A stretch of 64,000 nt of DNA, taken from positions 496,001 through 560,000 of the forward strand of contig NZ_AP023057.1 of the NCBI RefSeq assembly GCF_016629565.1, in the 5' to 3' direction. Below, piece after piece: positions 1-6,375 of this stretch (its first letter is position 1; every line of letters starts with the position of its first letter). The notes below the pieces were generated by a model. The model was not told where the DNA came from. It ran no database searches and worked only from the letters and a program-made list of their open reading frames with translations. The position numbers and the translations under genes are program-made. The DNA comes from Nitratiruptor sp. YY08-10. GTDB lineage: Bacteria > Campylobacterota > Campylobacteria > Campylobacterales > Nitratiruptoraceae.

Positions 1-1
1 T

Positions 2-1318
2 GCTCCGATGGATATAGTAGTACAAATAGGAAAATCTTCAATCATAGCAAAAGGAAATGTCAATCCTTTCCAAAGAAGCTTCGATATCAAATATAAGATA
101 AAAATCGTTGATTTGGCAGCTTTGCAGCCATTGCATCATCAAAAGATACGGGGAGCATTGAATACTTCTGGAACAGTTCAGGGAAATATAGACAATTTTA
201 TGATCAAAGGAAAAAGCGATATAGCGAAAAGTGCAACGAATTATCAAATAACCATAAAAGAGTTAGAACCTAAAGCTCTTCAAGCCGTTATACAACATGC
301 CGATTTGGCAAAGTTGCAATACATGGTATATCAGCCTGTACGTACTTATGGGAAACTGACAAGCGATATAAAGCTTGAGAGCCTCGAATCAGATAATCTT
401 AAGGGTGTCATAGTTTCACATATATCGCAAGGAAGAGTCAATGAACAAGCGATCGAAAAAGAGTTTGGTATCAAAAATGCAAAAATTGTTTATAGTATTG
501 ATCAAAAAAGTGTATTGCAAGGGCAGACAATTGTCTCGGACATCCTATTTGATTCCAATATAGCAACAGCAAAAATGGATTCAATTATATATAACGTAAA
601 AGAAGATTCACTTACTATCCCATATATTGTCAATATCCCAAATCTCTCTAAACTCTATTTTGTAACAAATCAAAAAATGCGCGGGAAAATTAAAGTAACC
701 GGTAAAGTACAAAAAGCAAAAGATTTCATTGTGACAGCTCATTCAAAAACACTTGGAGGCAGGGTGGATGCCGTTTTGAAGAATACGAAATTGGATGTAA
801 AACTCAAAAATATCCAAGTAACGGCTTTAACATATATGCTTTATTATCCGAAAGTGTTCGATTCTGTAATGGAAGCAGATGTGCACTATGACATTGCTGC
901 ACAAAAAGGAAAACTTTTAGCCCAAGCGTATGATGGGAGAATTTTGCCAAACCAAATGACATTTTTGCTCCAGCAAATAGCAAAATTTGATATTACAAGG
1001 GAAGTGTATAAAGTGACAACGATAAAGAGTGACATCAACAAAAAAAGAATTATTTCAAATCTTGATATGCAGAGTCGATTGACACATATCAGTTCAAAAA
1101 ACGCTCTTGTGGATTTGGAAAAAGAGTTTGTTGATGCTAAATTGAGAGTAGAAATCAAGAAAAAACCTGTTTTTGTTACAATCAAAGGCAAGCTCAAATC
1201 ACCTAAAGTTTCCATTGATGCAAAAGCGCTATTGAAAGAACAAGTAAAACAGAAATTGGAAAAGAGATTGAAAAATAAAATTCCTATAGGTGCGAAAAGT
1301 TTGCTAAATTTATTTTAA
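2..1318 (+). CDS. AsmA-like envelope protein, C-terminal part (5' end outside window)
   Basis: The reading frame is already open at the left edge, so the true start lies upstream and only about the last 438 residues are present. The protein is made of repeating beta-rich stretches with alternating hydrophobic residues, and ends in a short basic helix (about the last 40 residues, KALLKEQVKQKLEKRLKNK then GAKSLLNLF). This pattern, with KGKLKSPKVSIDAKALL near the end, is typical of the C-termini of AsmA/TamB/DUF3971 proteins, which bridge the periplasm and are linked to lipid transport or outer-membrane assembly. The N-terminal membrane anchor cannot be seen. The family call rests on composition and the C-terminal motif; the exact subfamily is not resolved. 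Confidence 0.6.
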   Translation, partial: APMDIVVQIGKSSIIAKGNVNPFQRSFDIKYKIKIVDLAALQPLHHQKIRGALNTSGTVQGNIDNFMIKGKSDIAKSATNYQITIKELEPKALQAVIQHADLAKLQYMVYQPVRTYGKLTSDIKLESLESDNLKGVIVSHISQGRVNEQAIEKEFGIKNAKIVYSIDQKSVLQGQTIVSDILFDSNIATAKMDSIIYNVKEDSLTIPYIVNIPNLSKLYFVTNQKMRGKIKVTGKVQKAKDFIVTAHSKTLGGRVDAVLKNTKLDVKLKNIQVTALTYMLYYPKVFDSVMEADVHYDIAAQKGKLLAQAYDGRILPNQMTFLLQQIAKFDITREVYKVTTIKSDINKKRIISNLDMQSRLTHISSKNALVDLEKEFVDAKLRVEIKKKPVFVTIKGKLKSPKVSIDAKALLKEQVKQKLEKRLKNKIPIGAKSLLNLF

Positions 1319-1387
1319 TTTAATTTTTTTATAATCTATCTATATGTACTATTGAATACAAAAAAATTATACATGTAAAAGCAGCTT

Positions 1388-2047
1388 ATGAAAAAACGAA
1401 TTTTGATAGTGGAAGATGAAAGCCTCGTTGCTTTTGAAATCCAAAGTGCGCTAGAACAGGTCGGTTTTGATTGTACAGCGATAACAGACGATGCGAATGA
1501 TGCTATTGAGGCTGTGCGAAAAAGCAGGCCGGATGTGATTATTATGGATATCTATCTTGCAAATGGTACGAATGGTATCGATGCATGCAGGATGTTAAAG
1601 AAAGAGTTTGATATACCTATAATTTTTCTAACAGCCTATTCGGATCAAACAACGCTTCGCGAAGCACTTGATTGTCAACCTGACGGATATTTGATCAAAC
1701 CTTTTCGAAGACCCGAACTCTATGCAGCTATCAATCTTGCTTTAGGTAAAAATCGTTTTGATAATACTATATTGGAGTTGTGTAAAGGCGTACAGTATGA
1801 TAAAAACAGATCGGTGCTGAAAAAAGAGGATCAAGAAATAGCGTTGACAAAAAAAGAGAGAGAGTTGCTTCATCTGCTTCTTCAAAACAGAGGAAAACTT
1901 GTTTCCTTTGAAAGAATCGAATATGAACTGTGGCCCCAGAAACCCGTAAGTGAAACGACACGTAGAACGCTCATACATAGACTTCGCTCAAAACTCTCAA
2001 AAGATTGTCTCAAAAGCGTTCCTGGTATTGGATGCATGCTTCAATAA
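1388..2047 (+). CDS. OmpR/PhoB-type response regulator
   Basis: This 219-residue protein has an N-terminal receiver domain (about 1-120) with acidic pocket E9/D10, phospho-acceptor D54 (IIMDIYL), T82 and K104 (LIKPF). A winged-helix DNA-binding domain follows (about 140-219), with the transactivation-loop pattern ALTKKERELLHLLLQNRGK and a recognition-helix region ETTRRTLIHRLRSKL. It should bind DNA when phosphorylated. A 7TMR-DISM histidine kinase lies 0.3 kb downstream on the other strand and is the obvious partner candidate. The stop codon sits just before four phased 11-bp direct repeats, the spacing OmpR-family dimers usually recognise, so it may control the next small gene. The target assignment is inference. 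Confidence 0.9.
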   Translation: MKKRILIVEDESLVAFEIQSALEQVGFDCTAITDDANDAIEAVRKSRPDVIIMDIYLANGTNGIDACRMLKKEFDIPIIFLTAYSDQTTLREALDCQPDGYLIKPFRRPELYAAINLALGKNRFDNTILELCKGVQYDKNRSVLKKEDQEIALTKKERELLHLLLQNRGKLVSFERIEYELWPQKPVSETTRRTLIHRLRSKLSKDCLKSVPGIGCMLQ

Positions 2048-2048
2048 T

Positions 2049-2101
2049 GTGACAAAAAAGTGACATTTTAGAACGTTTTTGGAACGTTTTTTATCTATAA
2101 T
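2049..2101 (+). promoter_or_regulatory. Four phased 11-bp direct repeats plus consensus -10 upstream of micro-protein gene
   Basis: Two tandem GTGACA-headed 11-mers (2049-2059, 2060-2070) are followed without a gap by two tandem GAACGTTTTT-headed 11-mers (2071-2081, 2082-2092). A perfect TATAAT follows at 2096-2101, and the next ORF starts at 2134. Repeats one helical turn apart are the usual operator layout for OmpR/PhoB-family regulators, and such a regulator is encoded immediately upstream. The last repeat overlaps the spacer between -35 and -10, so the site could repress as well as activate. Binding is inferred. Confidence 0.6.
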
Positions 2102-2133
2102 TCCTTCGACATCAAACGAAGAAGGAGAGAATC

Positions 2134-2358
2134 ATGAGAGTGATATTCGGAATCTTGTTTATAGTTGCATTTTTGTCTGCCGATACGATCAACCCATACT
2201 GGTTTCAAGAGGATAGCAAAGAAAGACTCAATGCCAATGTGATCTCTAAAGATCAAAAAGAGTGGGTAAATCCATACTGGTTCCAAGAAACCAAACAGAA
2301 AGATGAGAAAAAATTGCAAAGATTGACGATTCGAGAACAGATTCACTTTGACTCGTAA
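2134..2358 (+). CDS. Small exported protein with duplicated NPYWFQE motif
   Basis: This 74-residue protein has a strong ribosome site (GAAGGAGAG) 5 nt before ATG. Residues 1-16 form a signal peptide (MRVIFGILFIVAFLSA), leaving a mature chain of about 58 residues. The mature part contains NPYWFQE twice, at 20-26 and 46-52, separated by a charged linker, and ends in a Lys/Arg/Glu-rich tail. I do not recognise the family. It is the first gene behind the phased repeats, and ends 7 nt before the convergent kinase gene. A periplasmic ligand, modulator or stress reporter for that kinase/regulator pair is conceivable, but nothing in the sequence proves it. Confidence 0.7.
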   Translation: MRVIFGILFIVAFLSADTINPYWFQEDSKERLNANVISKDQKEWVNPYWFQETKQKDEKKLQRLTIREQIHFDS

Positions 2359-2365
2359 ATCTTTT

Positions 2366-4186
2366 TTAAAACGTGATTGTATATTTTGTGCCAAGGGAAG
2401 TATCGATATCGATCTTTCCCTTGAGCTGATGATGTACCAAAATATCAACAAGCTTCAAACCAAGGCTCTCTTTAGATATGTTTGAGTTGTTAAGTCCCTT
2501 TCCCGTATCTCGGATTGTTAAAATATATAAATCTTCTTTTTGTCCTAACGTAATAAAAATTGCTCCTTTGTTGTCGGGGAAAGCATGCTTAAATGCATTT
2601 GTGAGGAGTTCATTGATGATGAGACCTGTGTATATCGCTTTATCCATGGTAAAGTTTACATTACTGTGCACATGAATATCAATATTTTTTGTTGAAAAAA
2701 GATGCTGCAGTTCATTCGCGAGCATCTGAATATAATCTTGTGCATTGATATAGGCTATATTGTCACTTTTATAGAGCATTTCATGGACACTACTCAATGC
2801 TCTGATACGACTTTCTGCTTCTGTTAGGATTGATTGCATTTTTTGATCGCTCAGCTTGTCAGATTGCAATCGTAAAAGAGAGATAATGATTTGAAGATTG
2901 TTTTTTACTCGATGATGAAGCTCTTTAAGCAAAACATTTTTCTCTTCGAGCGCTTTTGTGAGTTCCTGTGTCTTTTGTTCGGCATAAGCTTCAAGTTTTG
3001 CTTTTTCTATCTCTTTCTTTTCTAAAAGCAGTTTCGTGGCACGCTCTTTTTCTGCTTTGTATGCATTGATTCTTGCAGATAAAGCCATGGAAAAAAGAAT
3101 TGCCTCTAAAAAAATAAAGAGTTTACCCAAATGCGGGAAATTGTCTATCCAGGAGATAAATCCGGCTTGTCTCAGACCGAGTAAGACTGCTACCACAAAG
3201 AGCAAAATCCATCCGATGATATAATAAATGGTATGTTTATATCCTTTGAAATAGGCGTATAGACCGATGACGATCATGATAAGAAACATAACCATATAGA
3301 TAATGCGTTGAGGTGTTGTACTGACAATTTCTGTAATGTTAAGCAGATATAAAATGAGTGTGGAAACAATCAGACTTTGTAGGAATGCATGAATTTTTGG
3401 AAAGTTTTTTTTCGTTTGTAAAAACTCTACCGTAAACATAATAATCGAAAGTGCCATAATAAGCAAGAGTGTATAGATAGCGGTTGTACTCATAGTAAAG
3501 TTTTCAAAAAAGAGAGGGAAAAAACCGGATTCAAAAAGCTCCAATAAAAGAAATGAACTGACCATAAGGACATAGTAGAGATAACTTGCATCTTCTGTCA
3601 TAAACAGTAGGAAAATATTGTATGCGATGAGTGCTGACATCGCACCTAAAAAAAGAATGGTGATGAGTTTGTCATTTTCATTTTTAATTTCATAATAGGA
3701 TGGATCCAGTATATTGAGTTTGGCGATGAAACCTACATTGTTATTTTGCGCTTTGAGTAAAAAAAGCTTTTCTTCATGGGGTTTGAAATGCAAGAAAAAC
3801 GGATGCGTAATATGAAATGCGGGCAGCGGTTTTAATCGGTATCCACTTTTGTACATCTTTGAGTTGTTGATGTCATATAACCAAATTTTTTCCTGTATGG
3901 GATAATCATATTCCAAAACTTTTGTGATAGTTTTATCAAAAGGGTTTTTGAGTCGAAAAAGAAGCCAAAGTGTGGCGTCATACTGGTAGCCAAGCAGTAA
4001 TGCCTTGGATTTTGTTGGCTTCCATAACTGCTTGTGATGCAAAAGATAATCTGGGTGCAAAGAGGAGTTTTTGTCAAGATAGTATTTGGTGAAAGGAGTG
4101 ATATTTTTTATATGGTTTTCATCAAGCAAAATTGTTTGTGCAAAGAGAGTATGGAAAAAAAGAAAAAGTAGACAGACTCTTTTCAT
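2366..4186 (-). CDS. 7TMR-DISM sensor histidine kinase (HisKA_2/HWE-like)
   Basis: Starting at the ATG behind AAAGGT and ahead of a good signal peptide (MKRVCLLFLFFHTLFAQ), the protein has 606 residues. An upstream in-frame ATG at 4240 lacks a signal. Order: signal peptide, periplasmic 7TMR-DISMED2-like beta-sandwich (to about 165), seven transmembrane helices (about 165-370), coiled coil, then a kinase core. The phosphorylation motif is ELHHRVKNNLQII (His about 424/425), with the HRVKNN signature of HisKA_2/HWE-type kinases. The ATPase has N-box INELLTNAFKHAF and G-box RDTGKGL. The extracellular domain of this class is thought to bind small ligands. Its likely partner is the OmpR-type regulator across the small exported gene. 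Confidence 0.88.
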   Translation of the reverse strand: MKRVCLLFLFFHTLFAQTILLDENHIKNITPFTKYYLDKNSSLHPDYLLHHKQLWKPTKSKALLLGYQYDATLWLLFRLKNPFDKTITKVLEYDYPIQEKIWLYDINNSKMYKSGYRLKPLPAFHITHPFFLHFKPHEEKLFLLKAQNNNVGFIAKLNILDPSYYEIKNENDKLITILFLGAMSALIAYNIFLLFMTEDASYLYYVLMVSSFLLLELFESGFFPLFFENFTMSTTAIYTLLLIMALSIIMFTVEFLQTKKNFPKIHAFLQSLIVSTLILYLLNITEIVSTTPQRIIYMVMFLIMIVIGLYAYFKGYKHTIYYIIGWILLFVVAVLLGLRQAGFISWIDNFPHLGKLFIFLEAILFSMALSARINAYKAEKERATKLLLEKKEIEKAKLEAYAEQKTQELTKALEEKNVLLKELHHRVKNNLQIIISLLRLQSDKLSDQKMQSILTEAESRIRALSSVHEMLYKSDNIAYINAQDYIQMLANELQHLFSTKNIDIHVHSNVNFTMDKAIYTGLIINELLTNAFKHAFPDNKGAIFITLGQKEDLYILTIRDTGKGLNNSNISKESLGLKLVDILVHHQLKGKIDIDTSLGTKYTITF

Positions 4187-4206
4187 TTTTACCTTTCTTT
4201 TTATTG

Positions 4207-4235
4207 TTGACATGATACAGATTTTGAAGTATAAT
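4207..4235 (+). promoter_or_regulatory. Consensus sigma-70 promoter of tRNA-Met
   Basis: TTGACA at 4207-4212 and TATAAT at 4230-4235 are separated by exactly 17 bp. The predicted transcription start falls about 6 nt before the tRNA. Both hexamers match consensus perfectly, as expected for a strongly expressed stable RNA. The promoter lies between the divergent kinase gene and the tRNA. Confidence 0.85.
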
Positions 4236-4247
4236 TTCACTCGCTTT

Positions 4248-4324
4248 GGCTGGGTAGCTCAGCTGGTGAGAGCGCTGGTCTCATAAGCCGGAGGTCGGGA
4301 GTTCAAGTCTCCCCCCAGCTACCA
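4248..4324 (+). tRNA. tRNA-Met (CAT anticodon), probably elongator
   Basis: A complete cloverleaf with encoded CCA. The acceptor arms are GGCTGGG and CCCAGCT, with a G-U first pair. The D-arm is TAGCTCAGCTGGTGAGAGC, the anticodon loop is CTCATAA giving CAT, and the T-loop is GTTCAAGTC. The paired first position argues against initiator tRNA-fMet. A tRNA-Ile2 that needs lysidine also carries CAT and cannot be excluded by eye, but the acceptor sequence fits Met better. Confidence 0.9.
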
Positions 4325-4458
4325 ACTCTTCTTAATTTAGCTTCCTTGCCTTTTAGTCCAATCAAGTATTTTTCATCTCAATCTGTCGCTCTATAATAGA
4401 TTTTCATTAAAATAATTTTTGATTTTTCTTGCTGTATGATTATACAAAAAGGTTTATT

Positions 4459-5265
4459 ATGATTGAAGTAGCCGCAGATTTGATAAAATGTTCCCAATAT
4501 CTTCTCATTACGGTCGGGGCTGGTATGGGTGTTGACAGTGGCCTTCCCGACTTTAGAGGAGTTCATGGATTTTGGAGAGCCTATCCGGCGGCGAAGAGAC
4601 TTGGCCTTCGGTTTGAAGAGTTGGCAAATCCTAGATGGTTTGAGGAAAATCCAAAACTTGCATGGGCATTTTATGGCCATCGTTTGCATCTTTACCGAAA
4701 AACAGATCCACATATAGGTTTTCGATTGCTTTTGGAGATTGCTCAACAAAAAAAGGACTATTTTGTGGTGACATCAAATGTGGATGGACAGTTTCAAAAG
4801 GCCGGTTTCGATGAAATGAAAATCGATGAAGTTCACGGAAGCATTCACTATTTGCAATGTACAAAACCTTGCTGTGAACGTATATGGAGTGCCGAAGGAA
4901 TCGAAATTCATATAAATGAAGATCTTTTTTTGGCAAAAGATCCTCTGCCAAAATGTCCCTATTGTGGTGCAATTGCCAGGCCTAATATCTTGATGTTTGG
5001 GGATTGGAATTGGATTTCTAGGCGCGAAGAGGCGCAAAATCGACGTTTTGAACATTTTATGCAAGAAGCTCAAAAATCATTGGTGATTGTGGAGATTGGA
5101 GCCGGTACTGCAGTACCTACCATTCGTCTTTTAGGTGAACGAATATCACAAAATTATAATGTCCCTTTAATTCGTATCAATCCAAGAGAAGAAGAGGGGG
5201 CTACCGTCGGTCTTGCATTGGGAGGCAAAGAGGCAATAAGAAAAATATATGAGGTCCTACAGTGA
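4459..5265 (+). CDS. Sir2-family NAD-dependent protein deacylase
   Basis: The chosen ATG follows AAAAAGG at a 6-nt spacing and gives 268 residues; an upstream ATG at 4429 has no such site. Sirtuin motifs are present: GAGMGVDSGLPDFRG (about 20-34, NAD-binding, usually GAGxSxxSGIPDFRG), TSNVDGQ (105-111, usually TQNID), catalytic H126 in EVHGS, and zinc ligands C134/C138 (or C139) and C166/C169. A late RPNILMFGDWNW motif replaces the common RPxVVxFGE. It should remove acyl groups from lysine using NAD, in the cytoplasm. The altered NAD-site residues suggest a divergent subgroup. The stop overlaps the GTG start of the next small gene. Confidence 0.85.
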   Translation: MIEVAADLIKCSQYLLITVGAGMGVDSGLPDFRGVHGFWRAYPAAKRLGLRFEELANPRWFEENPKLAWAFYGHRLHLYRKTDPHIGFRLLLEIAQQKKDYFVVTSNVDGQFQKAGFDEMKIDEVHGSIHYLQCTKPCCERIWSAEGIEIHINEDLFLAKDPLPKCPYCGAIARPNILMFGDWNWISRREEAQNRRFEHFMQEAQKSLVIVEIGAGTAVPTIRLLGERISQNYNVPLIRINPREEEGATVGLALGGKEAIRKIYEVLQ

Positions 5266-5489
5266 CAGCAGATCCAAACAAATTGGCACGTATCATGGCA
5301 CACAATATCACTCAGAGCATAGCAGATATAACACAAGATGAAATATGCTTTTTGGTACGTTCCTATATACAACTATACAACAAACTATACCATGAAAGGA
5401 TAGATGAAGAAGATTTTTTAAAAAAATGTTGTTGTTTTTTGAAACGATATCTTGTTGATAACGCTGTAAGCTTATTGCGAAACAAGTAG
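5262..5489 (+). CDS. Small hypothetical protein coupled to sirtuin gene
   Basis: This 75-residue ORF begins at a GTG that shares four bases (GTGA) with the sirtuin stop codon, the usual sign of translational coupling. It is predicted all-alpha and charged, with a CCC triplet at about 56-58 and no membrane segment. I do not recognise a family. The short length and GTG start leave some doubt, but the overlap and lack of a competing frame favour a real gene. Confidence 0.55.
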   Translation: MTADPNKLARIMAHNITQSIADITQDEICFLVRSYIQLYNKLYHERIDEEDFLKKCCCFLKRYLVDNAVSLLRNK

Positions 5490-5521
5490 CATATAAAAAA
5501 CATGAGAAAATTATGAAGTCG

Positions 5522-5613
5522 TGGCGGACAGGGAGGGATTCGAACCCTCGGTACCCGCAATGGGTACGCCTCCTTAGCAGGGAGGTGGTTTCAGCCAGCT
5601 CACCCACCTGTCC
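5522..5613 (-). tRNA. tRNA-Ser (GCT anticodon)
   Basis: On the minus strand, acceptor GGACAGG pairs with CCTGTCC, followed by discriminator G and encoded CCA. The anticodon loop CTGCTAA gives GCT, which reads AGC/AGT. The long variable arm (GTACCCATTGCGGGTAC) forms a hairpin and identifies a class II tRNA. The T-loop is GGTTCGAATCC. Total length is 92 nt. Confidence 0.95.
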
Positions 5614-5627
5614 TTGAAGTGGATGAA

Positions 5628-5656
5628 ATTATAAAGAATTTTCAGAGGTTTGTCAA
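5628..5656 (-). promoter_or_regulatory. Consensus sigma-70 promoter of tRNA-Ser, embedded in pyrF 3' end
   Basis: On the minus strand TTGACA (5656-5651) and TATAAT (5633-5628) are 17 bp apart, both perfect. The -35 hexamer lies inside the last codons of pyrF (ILTNL region), so the tRNA can be transcribed independently while also receiving any readthrough from pyrF. Confidence 0.85.
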
Positions 5657-6325
5657 TATTCTTTCCACAACTTCGGCAGGATTTTTTGCCTGATAGATAG
5701 GTCTTCCTATGACGATGAAATCCACTTGCTTTGCTTTTGCCAGATTAATATCTGCCACACGTTTTTGGTCACCTGCATTTTCTCCAAAAGGTCGTATACC
5801 CGGAGTCAATGTGATAAAATTCTTGCTTGTGATATCTTTGACAAGATCGCTCTCATAGACACTGCATACAACTCCATCCAAACCTGCTTCATAGGCCTCT
5901 TTGGCAAACTGTTTTGCTTTGTTTTCGATCGAATCATTATAAATAGATCGAAACTGTTCCTCATTGAACGAGGTAAGGACGGTGACTGCCAAAACCAGAG
6001 GAGGATTTGGAAACTGCTTTACTCTTTGCATAACACTTTGCATTGCTTCTTTGCCTGCACTGGCGTGGATGTTGAACATCTCAACGCCAAGTTTTGCGAT
6101 CTCCTCAGCGGCATCTGCCATCGTATTTGGAATATCATAGAGTTTCAAATCAAGAAAAATATGAAAATTGGGATTGATCTGTTTGATCTCTTCCAAAAAC
6201 TCTTTTCCATCTCGTATATAGCTTCGAAGACCCACTTTGAGCCAAATATCATAATTTTTCAGTGATTGTGCAAGAGCGATATTTTCTTGTTTACTGGGTA
6301 GATCTAGTGCCACGCAAAGCTGCAT
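5642..6325 (-). CDS. pyrF: Orotidine-5'-phosphate decarboxylase
   Basis: This 227-residue protein makes UMP from OMP, the last step of pyrimidine synthesis. The catalytic D-x-K-x-x-D array is visible in [12 protein letters not shown] (D59, K61, D64), with K30 (WLKVG) as a further active-site lysine. The phosphate-gripper end is [17 protein letters not shown] and [12 protein letters not shown]. Length is normal for the short bacterial form. The start has AAAAAGGGG 4 nt upstream. It is divergent from mutS7; carB of the same pathway lies 27 kb away. Confidence 0.97.
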   Translation of the reverse strand: MQLCVALDLPSKQENIALAQSLKNYDIWLKVGLRSYIRDGKEFLEEIKQINPNFHIFLDLKLYDIPNTMADAAEEIAKLGVEMFNIHASAGKEAMQSVMQRVKQFPNPPLVLAVTVLTSFNEEQFRSIYNDSIENKAKQFAKEAYEAGLDGVVCSVYESDLVKDITSKNFITLTPGIRPFGENAGDQKRVADINLAKAKQVDFIVIGRPIYQAKNPAEVVERILTNL

Positions 6326-6375
6326 GAAACCCCTTTTTTAGTGATATAATATCAAAAAAAGAGTTAAGGGCCGGT

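Noticed and set aside
1319-1387. Terminator after the AsmA-like gene
   Set aside because: The gap has T-rich stretches but no GC-containing stem.
5726-6265. 179-residue plus-strand frame opposite pyrF
   Set aside because: Cys/Phe/Ile-rich shadow translation of the pyrF complement with no start signal.
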